Assembly (NCBI RefSeq): GCF_003289925.1
Contig: NZ_QLZQ01000001.1
Span: 186,001 to 250,000, forward strand
DNA length: 64,000 nt
Direction of reading: 5' to 3'
Source: Planococcus maitriensis
GTDB taxonomy: Bacteria > Bacillota > Bacilli > Bacillales_A > Planococcaceae
Below the pieces are notes generated by a model. That model was not told where the DNA came from and ran no database searches. It saw only the letters and a program-made list of their open reading frames with translations. Position 1 is the stretch's first letter. Each line of letters starts with the position of its first letter. The position numbers and the translations under genes were made by a program. Positions 16,908-25,481 of the stretch are shown piece after piece.

Positions 16908-17615
16908 TTAGCGTTTCGGCTGATAGTCGAGCTGCCGGAACAGTTCCTGTTTTTCTTCTTCTGTCAGGTCGCGCCATTCGCCCACTTTCAAATTGCCGAG
17001 GCGGATGTTCATGATGCGGATACGCTGCAGGCGTTTCACTTCATAGCCGAGCGCTGAGCACATGCGGCGGATCTGCCGGTTGAGCCCTTGTTGCAAGGTG
17101 AGCTTAAACACGTGCTTGGCAATCCGTTCAGCTTGCGCAGGAAGCGTCACCGTGTCGAGGATTTCGACGCCGCTTTCCATCTTCTCCAGAAATTCATCGG
17201 TGATTGGTTTATCGACCGTCACGATGTATTCTTTTTCGTGCTCGTGTTCCGCCCGCAGGATTTCATTGACGATATCGCCGTCATTGGTCATGAGGATGAG
17301 CCCTTCGGAATCTTTATCGAGCCGCCCTACATGGAAGATGCGCTCGGGATGGTTGATGAAATCGACGATATTGCCTTCGATGTGGCGCTCGGTCGTGCTC
17401 GTGATGCCGACCGGTTTATTGAGCGCAAGGTAAACATAGGCGCGTTCCGGCTGCTGGATCACTTTGCCGTCGACCCTCACTTCGTCATCGTGCTCGACTT
17501 TGCTGCCGAGCTCCGCTTTCTGGCCGTTGATCTCGACGCGCCCGGCTTCGATGAACTTATCTGCACCGCGCCTTGAGGTGATGCCTGTTTCACTGAGGAA
17601 TTTATTGATTCGCAT
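16908..17615 (-). CDS. rluF: 23S rRNA pseudouridine synthase, RluF/RsuA family
   Basis: Pseudouridine synthase of 235 aa with an N-terminal S4 RNA-binding domain (MRINKFLSETGITSRRGADKFI, about 1-60) and the RsuA/RluB/E/F catalytic domain. The catalytic aspartate is in GRLDKDSEGLILMTND, and GLNRQIRRMC lies near the C-terminus. RluF modifies U2604 of 23S rRNA in E. coli; site specificity here is inferred. ATG 17615 follows GAAAGGA. Confidence 0.88.
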   Translation of the reverse strand: MRINKFLSETGITSRRGADKFIEAGRVEINGQKAELGSKVEHDDEVRVDGKVIQQPERAYVYLALNKPVGITSTTERHIEGNIVDFINHPERIFHVGRLDKDSEGLILMTNDGDIVNEILRAEHEHEKEYIVTVDKPITDEFLEKMESGVEILDTVTLPAQAERIAKHVFKLTLQQGLNRQIRRMCSALGYEVKRLQRIRIMNIRLGNLKVGEWRDLTEEEKQELFRQLDYQPKR

Positions 17616-17775
17616 AAAAAAATCCTTTCGGTTGTATATTTCCACTGTCTGGTCCCATTATACTCCAGATGGCCCTCATAATAAAAAAATTTGTAGGCTA
17701 ACAGTTGCAATTTTCCGATTTATTTGACAATATATAGAGGCGAGCCCTGAAATAAATTATGCGCCCAGGCAATTT

Positions 17776-17789
17776 TGAAAGCGTATACA
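17776..17789. promoter_or_regulatory. Candidate cre (CcpA) site before the aldehyde dehydrogenase
   Basis: TGAAAGCGTATACA matches the cre consensus TGWAARCGYTWNCA at 13 of 14 positions, 36 bases before the start codon. A TTGACA box sits upstream at about 17724. This position would act as a roadblock under catabolite repression. Confidence 0.45.
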
Positions 17790-17825
17790 TAACCGGGCCA
17801 AAACATGCAAAGGGGAGATGTAGTA

Positions 17826-19346
17826 ATGGTATATGCAGTTCCAAACACAGACGGTGCGAAAGTAAATTTCAAAGAGCAATACGATAATTATATAAACGGC
17901 GGATGGCAAGCGCCGAAAAACGGCCAGTACTTCGAAAATCTATCGCCTGTAAACGGCAAGGTGTTCACGAAAGTGGCACGTTCAAGCGCTGAAGACGTCG
18001 AGGCGGCGCTGGATGCTGCGCATGCAGCGAAAGAAGCATGGGGGAAAACGTCCACGACAGAACGCGGCAATATCCTCCTGAAGATCGCTGACCGCATGGA
18101 AGAGAACCTGGAGATGCTGGCTGTAGCTGAAACTTGGGACAACGGAAAGGCGGTCCGTGAAACCTTGAATGCCGATTTGCCGCTTGCAATCGACCATTTC
18201 CGCTATTTTGCCGGCGCGATTCGCGCGCAGGAAGGCGGAATCAGCCAAATCGACAACGACACGGTCGCTTACCATTTCCATGAGCCTCTTGGGGTGGTCG
18301 GCCAGATCATTCCATGGAACTTCCCGCTTCTCATGGCGGTATGGAAATTGGCCCCAGCGCTCGCAGCAGGAAACTGCGTCGTCTTGAAGCCGGCTGAGCA
18401 GACCCCGGTCAGCATCCTCGTTTGGGCTGAATTGGTCGGCGATCTGCTTCCTCCGGGAGTCCTCAACATCGTCAACGGATTCGGGATCGAAACGGGCAAG
18501 CCGCTTGCATCGAGCCCGCGCATCAGCAAAATCGCCTTCACCGGTGAAACGACGACCGGCCGCATGATCATGCAGTATGCGTCGCAAAACCTGATTCCGG
18601 TGACGCTCGAACTTGGCGGGAAATCACCGAACATCTTCTTCAAGGATGTCATGGACCAGGACGATGCATTCCTCGATAAAGCAGTGGAAGGATTCGTCAT
18701 GTTCGCGTTGAACCAAGGCGAGGTATGTACGTGCCCATCCCGCGCCTTGATCCAGGAAGACATCTACGAGGAATTCATGAAGCGCGCCATCAAGCGTGTA
18801 GAGGAGATCAAGACCGGCAACCCGCTGGACCCGGCGACGATGATGGGAGCCCAGGCATCCACTGAGCAATTGGAGAAAATCCAGTCCTATCTCGAGATCG
18901 GCAAACAGGAAGGCGCAGAAGTGCTGGCAGGCGGAGACCGCAACCGATTGGAAGGCGATCTTTCGGAAGGCTTCTATATCCAGCCGACAGTCTTCAAAGG
19001 CGACAATAAAATGCGTATTTTCCAGGAAGAGATTTTTGGGCCGGTACTCGCGGTCGCTACCTTCAAGACCAAAGAGGAAGCGATGGAAATCGCCAACGAC
19101 ACGCTTTACGGCCTAGGTGCCGGCATCTGGACGCGCGACACGAACACGGCTTACCGTTTCGGCCGCGGCATCCAGGCGGGCCGTGTATGGACAAACTGCT
19201 ACCACCAGTATCCTGCACACGCAGCATTCGGCGGCTACAAAATGTCCGGCTTCGGGCGTGAGAACCATTTGATGATGCTCAGCCATTACCAGAACACGAA
19301 GAACATGCTCGTCAGCTACAGCGAAGACAAGCTTGGGTTCTTCTGA
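17826..19346 (+). CDS. NAD-dependent aldehyde dehydrogenase (ExaC/AldA-like)
   Basis: 506 aa aldehyde dehydrogenase. The glutamate motif LELGGKSPN and the catalytic cysteine region [14 protein letters not shown] (Cys about 300) are present, as are [23 protein letters not shown] and the [10 protein letters not shown] motif. The [11 protein letters not shown] variant and the adjoining DUF779 gene are typical of acetaldehyde/ethanol-utilising ExaC-type enzymes, which oxidise acetaldehyde to acetate. ATG 17826 follows AAGGGGAGATG. It is not next to the carotenoid genes, so a role as the staphyloxanthin-type aldehyde dehydrogenase is unsupported. Confidence 0.9.
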   Translation: MVYAVPNTDGAKVNFKEQYDNYINGGWQAPKNGQYFENLSPVNGKVFTKVARSSAEDVEAALDAAHAAKEAWGKTSTTERGNILLKIADRMEENLEMLAVAETWDNGKAVRETLNADLPLAIDHFRYFAGAIRAQEGGISQIDNDTVAYHFHEPLGVVGQIIPWNFPLLMAVWKLAPALAAGNCVVLKPAEQTPVSILVWAELVGDLLPPGVLNIVNGFGIETGKPLASSPRISKIAFTGETTTGRMIMQYASQNLIPVTLELGGKSPNIFFKDVMDQDDAFLDKAVEGFVMFALNQGEVCTCPSRALIQEDIYEEFMKRAIKRVEEIKTGNPLDPATMMGAQASTEQLEKIQSYLEIGKQEGAEVLAGGDRNRLEGDLSEGFYIQPTVFKGDNKMRIFQEEIFGPVLAVATFKTKEEAMEIANDTLYGLGAGIWTRDTNTAYRFGRGIQAGRVWTNCYHQYPAHAAFGGYKMSGFGRENHLMMLSHYQNTKNMLVSYSEDKLGFF

Positions 19347-19365
19347 TCAGAAAGAAGGGCTAGCC

Positions 19366-19725
19366 ATGACAGAACGGGTAATCGCCTCAGATGCCGCCTT
19401 GGAGCTGATCAACACCTTGAAGGAAAAGCATGGCCCGTTGATGTTCCATCAATCGGGAGGCTGCTGCGACGGCAGTTCGCCGATGTGCTATCCAAAAGGT
19501 GATTTAAAGGTCGGCGATCAGGACGTATTGATGGGTGTCATCGGCGACAGCGAGTTTTATATGCATAAGAGCCAGTTTGACTATTGGAGCCATACACAAT
19601 TGATCATCGACGCCGTGCCTGGGCGCGGTGGGATGTTTTCACTCGAAGGCGCAGAGGGGAAACGGTTCTTGACCCGCTCGCGTGTCTTCACGGCAGAAGA
19701 AAACGAAGAACTGCAAAATCAATAA
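19366..19725 (+). CDS. DUF779 family protein, partner of the aldehyde dehydrogenase
   Basis: 119 aa protein with the DUF779 core GPLMFHQSGGCCDGSSPMCYP, whose three cysteines could bind a metal, followed by DSEFYMHKSQFDYWSHTQLIIDAVPGRGGMFSLEG. This family is repeatedly found beside ExaC-type aldehyde dehydrogenases, and its biochemical role is unknown. ATG 19366 follows AGAAAGAAGGGC, 19 bases after the dehydrogenase stop. Confidence 0.85.
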   Translation: MTERVIASDAALELINTLKEKHGPLMFHQSGGCCDGSSPMCYPKGDLKVGDQDVLMGVIGDSEFYMHKSQFDYWSHTQLIIDAVPGRGGMFSLEGAEGKRFLTRSRVFTAEENEELQNQ

Positions 19726-19729
19726 GAGG

Positions 19730-19762
19730 AAATCCCGGATGCTCGGCATCCGGGATTTTTTT
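19730..19762 (+). terminator. Terminator after the DUF779 gene
   Basis: AAATCCCGGATGC / GCATCCGGGATTT with loop TCG, then T-run. Confidence 0.93.
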
Positions 19763-19864
19763 GCGTTCATAAGCAGAAACGGAAGCGAGGCGGGAAAAGC
19801 GTCAAGGGAGCCGTTTCCGGCGTTTTTAAAGAGGGGCAATCGTGGAAAAACGAGCCGTAAAATG

Positions 19865-19870
19865 GTATAA
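19865..19870 (+). promoter_or_regulatory. Probable -10 box of the vbhA-fic pair
   Basis: TATAAT preceded by TGG (near-extended -10) 27 bases before the antitoxin start. No strong -35 is evident. Confidence 0.45.
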
Positions 19871-19896
19871 TAGCAGAATGAAAGGTGGTCATCCAT

Positions 19897-20085
19897 GTGA
19901 CGAATTTAGCTAACCGGGTATCCCATGAACAAGCAAATCACGCGATTTCCTGTGCCGCACACTCTCTCGTAACGGAAGGGTTTGATGTGACCCATGAAGA
20001 CCGGAATTTTGTCCGCTCTGTCCTGACTGGAGAACGGACGGAAGCTCAATTCCATCAGGCCATCAAAGCACGCTTCGATGTCTAA
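19897..20085 (+). CDS. VbhA-type antitoxin (class I Fic inhibitor)
   Basis: 62 aa helical protein encoded just before a Fic gene. It has the antitoxin_VbhA pattern, and SLVTEG (Ser23, Glu27, Gly28) fits the inhibitory motif (S/T)xxxE(G/N). In class I Fic systems the glutamate of this motif enters the Fic active site and blocks productive ATP binding. GTG 19897 is 8 bases after AAAGGTGG; GTG 19885 overlaps that site and is rejected. Overlaps fic by 8 bases, implying coupled translation in the usual antitoxin-first order. Confidence 0.75.
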   Translation: MTNLANRVSHEQANHAISCAAHSLVTEGFDVTHEDRNFVRSVLTGERTEAQFHQAIKARFDV

Positions 20086-20665
20086 ATACCAGCATACGTC
20101 GATGTATTGCTATCCCGGAACCGATGTGCTCGTGAATGCATTCGATATCCGGGACGAAGACAAGCTGAAGGAATTGGAAACGGTCTACGCGCTTTACCGA
20201 TTGTCGGAACTGCAATTGAAAAAGGCGGAAGACCCATCCGGCCTCAAGGTATTCCTCGATATCCACCGCTGCCTGTTGCAGGACGTCTACCCGTTTGCAG
20301 GAAAGCTGCGCGAGGAAATGACATCAAAAGGAAGTTCGACATTTGCCCATCCCAAACATTTGGCAGCCCAGTTGAAGCAGCTTTTCGATGAATTGGCTGG
20401 AGAGGGGTATCTGAAGGGGTTAAGCAAGGATATGTTTATCCAGCGCCTCGCACATTATCTGGCGGAATTGAATGCGCTCCATCCTTTCCGTGAAGGCAAT
20501 GGCAGGGCAATCCGGGAGTTTGCCCGCCAGCTTGCGCTGAATGCCGGCTACCGGCTGGATTGGGCGAAGATCGAAGAACCCGCTCATATCATTAACGCAT
20601 TTGTGGACTCTTTTAATAAAGACAATGAGCGGCTGGAAACTTTATTGGGAGAAATTATCAGTTGA
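20078..20665 (+). CDS. fic: Fic-domain protein (probable AMP-transferase toxin)
   Basis: 195 aa Fic protein with a complete catalytic motif HPFREGNGRAIR (His135 to Arg146), matching HxFx(D/E)GNGRxxR, so AMPylation activity is expected. The upstream half contains the flap region (SKGSSTFAHP) that positions targets. It carries no inhibitory motif of its own at either end, consistent with control by the separately encoded VbhA-like protein. No clear Shine-Dalgarno lies before ATG 20078, fitting translational coupling to the overlapping antitoxin. Targets are unknown (DNA gyrase/topoisomerase IV for VbhT relatives). Confidence 0.88.
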   Translation: MSKYQHTSMYCYPGTDVLVNAFDIRDEDKLKELETVYALYRLSELQLKKAEDPSGLKVFLDIHRCLLQDVYPFAGKLREEMTSKGSSTFAHPKHLAAQLKQLFDELAGEGYLKGLSKDMFIQRLAHYLAELNALHPFREGNGRAIREFARQLALNAGYRLDWAKIEEPAHIINAFVDSFNKDNERLETLLGEIIS

Positions 20666-20692
20666 AGAAGCCAACAGGGCATCTCCAACAGC

Positions 20693-20737
20693 CAAAAGGC
20701 TGAAGCAGCGGAACTTTCCGCTGCTTCAGCCTTTTTC
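20693..20737. terminator. Bidirectional terminator between fic and the AAC(3)-like gene
   Basis: Very long perfect stem AAAAGGCTGAAGCAGCGGAA with its complement ending CTTCAGCCTTTTT, loop CTT. Confidence 0.93.
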
Positions 20738-20747
20738 GATAGTTCCC

Positions 20748-21578
20748 TTATTGGTTTTTCAATTCTTCCTTTTCCTGAGGAGCTGGATTTTCCTTGAGCC
20801 ATCCAATAGCGAATTCCACAAGCGGGCGCATTTCGGTGAGCTGGGTTTCGGCTTGCCCCAGAATCCCTTTTTCGATAGTTCCAGGAAAATCTTTGATGAT
20901 TTCCGGGAATCGGTCCGAATCCATATCGACGCAGTCATACGTAGCCCATTGCCGTTCCCCGTTAATGTACATCGCTGCGCCTTGAGGGGAAGTCGTGCGC
21001 TCGGGCTGTGAAAATTCCGCATAATGGAGCGCTGTGCACGAATCGAATCCTGTGCCGATGAGCAGGATTTTTACTTGACGGCGCATCATTTTTCCGAGCG
21101 GCGAAGCAGGGCCGAACGAATCGTCGAGCGGCTGTTCAGCCATCCATTCAGCGGCAAGGCGCCCCCAGGCGATAAATGAATGGGTCGGATGGGGGCTTCG
21201 GATCGTCGCCGGATGGCGGTGGAGGCATTCAGGTATTTTCCCCATTCCGCGCATTGGCGTCAGGTCAGGGTCATAAGCCGGCATCTGTTCGCGTGTCGGC
21301 TGATGCCAATTCTCAGGGATGGGCGGAGCCATCCAGTAGCTGGGATCGGAATTATCGGCAGACTGGGAAGGCATGACGAGTGTGCCTTCGGGAGTGATGA
21401 CTTCCATCAAGGCTTCAACGACTGCCTGCGCGCCCCCGGCAATCCAGCCCATCGATTTCAGCGAGGAATGGACCATCAGGTGATCACCCGCAGCTACCCC
21501 AAGTTCCTGCAATTGCAGCTTTAGTGAATCCTTAGATTGAAAGTCCGGTGTATTCAGAATTTGAAAAAGATCAGACAT
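20748..21578 (-). CDS. AAC(3)-family N-acetyltransferase (YokD-like)
   Basis: 276 aa acetyl-CoA-dependent enzyme of the aminoglycoside 3-N-acetyltransferase superfamily (Antibiotic_NAT). Seen are GDHLMVHSSLKSMGWIAGGAQAVVEALMEVITPEGTLVMPSQ at the N-terminus, HPTHSFIAWG, PLGKMM and LLIGTGFDSCTALHYAE. Chromosomal relatives such as YokD are of unclear substrate and most do not confer clinical aminoglycoside resistance. ATG 21578 follows GGGGGAAAC by about 10 bases. Single gene between two terminators. Confidence 0.83.
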   Translation of the reverse strand: MSDLFQILNTPDFQSKDSLKLQLQELGVAAGDHLMVHSSLKSMGWIAGGAQAVVEALMEVITPEGTLVMPSQSADNSDPSYWMAPPIPENWHQPTREQMPAYDPDLTPMRGMGKIPECLHRHPATIRSPHPTHSFIAWGRLAAEWMAEQPLDDSFGPASPLGKMMRRQVKILLIGTGFDSCTALHYAEFSQPERTTSPQGAAMYINGERQWATYDCVDMDSDRFPEIIKDFPGTIEKGILGQAETQLTEMRPLVEFAIGWLKENPAPQEKEELKNQ

Positions 21579-21716
21579 TGATTTGTTTCCCCCTTTTTTC
21601 CATTTTATCATTAAGGAGGAATTTCGGTTTTTATTTTTCGCTGGCAACGCCCCAGTGGAGGATTGAAATTTTTATACAGCGGGAATAGCTTTAATGAAGA
21701 CAGAGGAGGAACATAG

Positions 21717-22193
21717 ATGGAAGCGAAACCTATGCGTGAATCACGGACGATACAGACAAAGCTTGTGCTTCCACCTGACACGAACCATATGGAATCAATT
21801 TTCGGCGGGAAAGTGCTCGCCTATATCGATGAAATTGCAGGAATCTCGGCGATGAAACATGCGAGCCGCCATATCGTGGTGACTGCCTCGATCGACTCGG
21901 TGGATTTCCTGTCGTCCGCGAAAGTCGGCGACGTCCTCGAGTTGGAGGCGAATGTTACATCAACCGGCAGAACATCGATGGAAGTGTATGTACGCGTTAA
22001 ATCGAAGAATCTCGAAACCGGGGAAGAACGTCTGACAACCGAATCGTTTCTGACTTTGGTCGCCATCGGTGATGACGGAAAGCCGACGCCGGTACCGCCG
22101 GTCTATCCCGAGACAGAAGGCGAGAAGCTGTTTTTCGAATCGGCTCCTGCACGCCGGGAACATCGGAAACAACGCGCAAAGACGCCAAGATAA
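21717..22193 (+). CDS. Acyl-CoA thioesterase, hotdog fold (YkhA-like)
   Basis: 158 aa single hotdog domain (HGG motif family). The conserved PPDTNHMESIFGGKVLAYIDEIAGISAMKHA includes the asparagine/aspartate region used by YciA/BACH-type thioesterases to hydrolyse acyl-CoA to free acid and CoA. Later strands are SVDFLSSAKVGDVLELEANVTSTGRTSMEV. The C-terminal 25 residues are basic and probably disordered. ATG 21717 follows GAGGAGGAAC. Confidence 0.88.
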   Translation: MEAKPMRESRTIQTKLVLPPDTNHMESIFGGKVLAYIDEIAGISAMKHASRHIVVTASIDSVDFLSSAKVGDVLELEANVTSTGRTSMEVYVRVKSKNLETGEERLTTESFLTLVAIGDDGKPTPVPPVYPETEGEKLFFESAPARREHRKQRAKTPR

Positions 22194-22221
22194 AAAAGGA
22201 TCCTACATGGGATCCTTTTTT
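22193..22221. terminator. Bidirectional terminator
   Basis: AAAAAAGGATCC / GGATCCTTTTTT with a short loop. Serves the thioesterase (+) and the DUF421 gene (-), whose coding ends run into it. Confidence 0.9.
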
Positions 22222-22721
22222 ACGTTCTCTTTGACATTTGCCAGCGCATTGCCTGCCTGATTGGTGATGACCGACATGCTGCCGTCCGTCTCGAGGATGA
22301 CAGCTTTAACGTTCTGCAGATCGCCTTCGCCTGAATTACGCACGGCCTGCATGATCTCAATGTCCTTGACGCGTTCGTCGCGCATGGCCTGTTCCAGGAA
22401 TTCGCCTTCCGAAAACAGCAGCCGCGGCTCTGATTTGATCAATTTGTTGAAGCTTTTCGAACGCACTGCCGTGAAGGTGATCAGATACTGCAGGACGATC
22501 AGGACGGCAAATGCGGTAAGGCCTTCCCATAAGCTCAGCTTGCTGTCGAGCAGGATCGTGGCCAATGTGGAGCCTAAAGCGACGGTCACGACGAGGTCGA
22601 AGGCATTCAACTTCGTCAAGGTCCGCTTTCCTGAGGTTCTCAAAAACACCAATAACCCGATATACGCCAGGACACCCACTGTGACGATTCGGGTAAAACT
22701 ATCCAAGCTTATTTCAAACAT
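22203..22721 (-). CDS. DUF421 membrane protein (YetF/YcaP family)
   Basis: 172 aa. Three N-terminal membrane segments (TVGVLAYIGLLVFLRTSG, FDLVVTVALGSTLATILL, LTAFAVLIVLQYLITF) are followed by the cytoplasmic YetF domain with KSEPRLLFSEGEFLEQAMRDERV and VKAVILETDGSMSV. Family function is poorly known; YetF-type domains associate with spore germination and protein-protein contacts in B. subtilis. ATG 22721 follows GGAGGAAGAGCC. Its coding end overlaps the shared terminator. Confidence 0.85.
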   Translation of the reverse strand: MFEISLDSFTRIVTVGVLAYIGLLVFLRTSGKRTLTKLNAFDLVVTVALGSTLATILLDSKLSLWEGLTAFAVLIVLQYLITFTAVRSKSFNKLIKSEPRLLFSEGEFLEQAMRDERVKDIEIMQAVRNSGEGDLQNVKAVILETDGSMSVITNQAGNALANVKENVKKDPM

Positions 22722-22763
22722 AAGGCTCTTCCTCCTTCGGTAAGGCAAAAAGATAAGATAAAC

Positions 22764-22932
22764 TTATCAACATGTGGATAACCCCATTATTAATAAAAAT
22801 CGACTGTAAATTTAGTCGTTTACCCACATAACCCACGGTTTTTTAATAATTTTTGTGCATAATTGCGGTTTTTTCGCGCTTATTAAAGAGTTTCCCCCGA
22901 AAGTGGCGTATAAAACAGCGTTTTGTGGATAG
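22764..22932. promoter_or_regulatory. Cluster of DnaA-box-like 9-mers
   Basis: Within 169 bp of AT-rich noncoding DNA: TTATCAACA (22764-22772) abutting TGTGGATAA (22773-22781, a perfect TTATCCACA on the minus strand), TTACCCACA (22820-22828), TGTGCATAA (22854-22862, TTATGCACA on the minus strand, fitting TTATNCACA) and TGTGGATAG (22924-22932). Two match the consensus and three have one mismatch. Chromosomal DnaA-box clusters of this kind titrate DnaA in B. subtilis; the role here is inferred. The 22722-23054 gap holds no convincing gene. Confidence 0.6.
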
Positions 22933-23054
22933 TTTCGGAAAAGGAGAAAATAGGAAGAGGGAAATAAAAGCCGTATACAGGCGTTTTTTCTGTTCACGCC
23001 AATTTATTTCAGGAATAGGGGAGTAAAGGAAATAAAGAGAGGAGAAATGAAAAG

Positions 23055-23267
23055 ATGGAAGCTGTCCTTAATTTTTTCCGTTTTTTAGGCATGGGCGTAT
23101 TTTTTCTGGGCATTGCCCTGTTTCTTATTACGGTGCTGAACAATTGGCTTGATTTTGCATCAGCCACTTGGCTGGGCGGTGCGTTTTGGCGTGTCTATTT
23201 GTTCTTTGCGGTTTCCGGAATTTTACTGTACATCTTGATTACGTTCAGGCGAAAAAAAGACGATTAA
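23055..23267 (+). CDS. Small two-segment membrane protein
   Basis: 70 aa with two hydrophobic segments (about 9-29 and 43-63), an intervening short loop and a basic C-terminus RRKKDD expected in the cytoplasm. Not recognised as a named family. ATG 23055 is preceded by AGAGAGGAGAAATG; the nearby AGGAG supports translation. It has its own terminator and lies downstream of the DnaA-box cluster, so its promoter would lie in that region. Confidence 0.65.
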   Translation: MEAVLNFFRFLGMGVFFLGIALFLITVLNNWLDFASATWLGGAFWRVYLFFAVSGILLYILITFRRKKDD

Positions 23268-23295
23268 AAAAAGCACCGGATCCTTCCGGTGCTTT
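23268..23295. terminator. Bidirectional terminator
   Basis: AAAGCACCGGA / TCCGGTGCTTT with loop TCCT, between the small membrane gene (+) and the SEC-C gene (-). Confidence 0.88.
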
Positions 23296-23301
23296 AAGCA
23301 T

Positions 23302-24321
23302 TTATTTTTTAGCTAGCAGTTCTTCAAAGTAAGATCCAAATTCTTTAGAACGTTTCAGGATTGTGCTTGACGAAACGCCGAATTTTTCACTCAAGTCTTT
23401 TGCAGAAAGCATCGGCCCTTGAATCAGTTCATGGTCCTGCAGGAAACGCCAGTAGCCGGCAACAAGTGCTTCGGGTTTCTGGACGGTCGGCTGCTGGCTG
23501 ACCAGATAGCTGTTGAGGATGCTTGTCACATTCGTTATGGTTTCTTCATCGAAGTCCGCTTCGTCGATGTGTTTTTTCAATTCGTCCATGACGGATTGAT
23601 GCTCCGGCGAAAGCTCGATGCTTTCCTCGACAGCGCCTGTCGAGTACTGGACGACATGCTCGACCACTTCAAGGTAATGCTCGCGAAGATAATCTTCGTT
23701 CGCGGATGCGGCTTTTTCTTCGATGCGTTTTTGGAGCTGCTCAAAGAATGGGGCGAATTTGCCGACGATCGTCAAATAGCCGTTCAAGAACAGGATGCCT
23801 TGTTCGCCTGCACGCGCGTCCGGAAGAAGAATCGCAAGAAGCCCTTGGTTTTCTTCCATGTCCGTCGGCGGCTGGTCTGCCATGACGTAGGTTTCGCCAG
23901 TGAAGGCGTCTTTCAATTCCGCTTTCTCTGTATCTCCTGAGACCAATTGGCCAAGGAAGACGCGGAAGTTAGGCCATTGTTCCAGCACTTCTTTCGTCGT
24001 CGGGCGCTGTGTCTGTTCGATATGCTTAGCCAGGAAGTTTTCCCATAGTTCCGGTTTTTGCATGAACAGGAAGTTTTCGATGACAAAAGCTTGTGCATCG
24101 TTTTCTGCCATCGATTTCATCAAGCGCGGCTGCCATTCCTGCTGGAGCGCGCGGAAATCCGTCAGTTGGTCACGGTTCGGGTTTTCCGAGAAGAATTGCT
24201 GCCTTACTTGGAACAGCTCTTCGTTCACCAGATCATTGATGGAAACTGTCTGTTGTTTCCCGTGACATTTTTTATATTTCTTTCCGCTGCCACATGGACA
24301 CGGATCATTTCTTCCTACCAT
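23302..24321 (-). CDS. SEC-C motif zinc-binding protein
   Basis: 339 aa. The N-terminus [19 protein letters not shown] is a SEC-C zinc motif (CxC...CH), as found at the end of SecA. The rest is a mostly helical conserved region ending in a putative helix-turn-helix ([22 protein letters not shown]), which suggests nucleic-acid contact. Function unknown. ATG 24321 is 5 bases after AGGTGA; an upstream GTG at 24330 overlaps that site. Confidence 0.8.
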   Translation of the reverse strand: MVGRNDPCPCGSGKKYKKCHGKQQTVSINDLVNEELFQVRQQFFSENPNRDQLTDFRALQQEWQPRLMKSMAENDAQAFVIENFLFMQKPELWENFLAKHIEQTQRPTTKEVLEQWPNFRVFLGQLVSGDTEKAELKDAFTGETYVMADQPPTDMEENQGLLAILLPDARAGEQGILFLNGYLTIVGKFAPFFEQLQKRIEEKAASANEDYLREHYLEVVEHVVQYSTGAVEESIELSPEHQSVMDELKKHIDEADFDEETITNVTSILNSYLVSQQPTVQKPEALVAGYWRFLQDHELIQGPMLSAKDLSEKFGVSSSTILKRSKEFGSYFEELLAKK

Positions 24322-24425
24322 TCTAATCACCTACATTTTTTCTTGAGTGTAACATAAAATCTTTCGGCGCTCAAAAGTCTGACGATTCAGACGGTTAAAC
24401 AGCCCGACATTGCCTTGCAATTTCC

Positions 24426-25331
24426 CTATTCCGCAAATAAACGGAAGCCTAGCCCTTCCAGCACATGACGCGGAACAAAGAACCTGGCCGTCACCAGGGG
24501 ATCGACCACTTGGCTGATCTGTGTTTCCCCGGCTGCGCTCATGAGCATGGTCATTTCGCTGACGGACAAATCGGATTGAGGCAGCAACAGGTCGATCATC
24601 TCTTCGGCCGCGGTGGAAACGGCTTCGTCCAAGGTCATCGCCGAGACGAGAAACGCCAAGCCCTCTTCATTTTCTAGCAAGGGATGCTTCAGGTGGCTGC
24701 CTTTGATCACATCGAATTGGACAGTGGCACTGCCGGGTACTTCAATTCCGGAAACACTGATTTCCCCGTCGCCCATCGCGGCATGGAAATCGCCGAGTGC
24801 AAACAGCGCGCCTTCAACCGCTACAGGAAAATAAAGCGTGGCCCCTGTTGTGATCAGCTTTGTATCCATATTGCCGCCATGTGAACCCGGCGTGCCGCAT
24901 GAAATGGGCTCGCCTTCCGGTGCAACACCGATGACGCCGATCATCGGATTCAGCGGAAGCTGCAAACGTTCGTTGAAGACCGCCTTGCCATTTTCGATGG
25001 GGATGATTTTCGATTCCATCGCTTCCATCCGGTGGCCCATCACGCCGAGATCCGGCCCGGTCACCATGACGCCCTGGTTTCCGATTTCAAGGTCTTTGAT
25101 CTCCACTTTCAGTACATCACCGATTTCGGCTCCTTCGATAAAGACCGGCCCTGTCGCTGGATTCACTTGGTCCCAATCGATGGCCGCGACTTCCTGGTCG
25201 CCCGACTGGATCTGGTTTTTAAAGCAATCGAAGGTGTCGATCTTCACGGTATCGCCCGCTGATGCACGCAGGCTCGGTTTATGTGTTTTGGAAAAAGCGT
25301 AAATAACGTCTTGTGCAGCTAATGTTTTCAT
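24426..25331 (-). CDS. Acetamidase/formamidase family protein
   Basis: 301 aa FmdA_AmdA family amidohydrolase, hydrolysing short amides such as formamide or acetamide to acid and ammonia. Family blocks visible are NPATGPVFIEGAEIGDVLKVEI, CGTPGSHGGNMDTKLI (metal/active-site region) and FALGDFHAAMGDGEISVSGIEV. ATG 25331 is 8 bases after AAAAGGAG. Single gene; no urea or nitrogen genes nearby. Confidence 0.88.
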   Translation of the reverse strand: MKTLAAQDVIYAFSKTHKPSLRASAGDTVKIDTFDCFKNQIQSGDQEVAAIDWDQVNPATGPVFIEGAEIGDVLKVEIKDLEIGNQGVMVTGPDLGVMGHRMEAMESKIIPIENGKAVFNERLQLPLNPMIGVIGVAPEGEPISCGTPGSHGGNMDTKLITTGATLYFPVAVEGALFALGDFHAAMGDGEISVSGIEVPGSATVQFDVIKGSHLKHPLLENEEGLAFLVSAMTLDEAVSTAAEEMIDLLLPQSDLSVSEMTMLMSAAGETQISQVVDPLVTARFFVPRHVLEGLGFRLFAE

Positions 25332-25481
25332 CAATCCCACTCCTTTTGAATTAAGATGGAAACTTATTCGTGTCTGATAATTCTTTCAACTCCTGCCCTT
25401 TCATTATCGAGCAAGAAATCCCCGAGTGCAAGGTGTGGAGGGCTATAGTAAACTAGAGAAAAAAGGGCGGAGGGAGAATCT

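Noticed and set aside
17826-19346. Aldehyde dehydrogenase as the missing carotenoid AldH
   Set aside because: It is 7 kb from the crt genes, has its own cre-like site and a DUF779 partner, and its active-site pattern fits ExaC-type acetaldehyde dehydrogenases.
22722-23054. Main replication origin
   Set aside because: DnaA-box-like sites are present, but there is no dnaA, dnaN, rpmH or gyr gene nearby, and the boxes are fewer than at a typical oriC.
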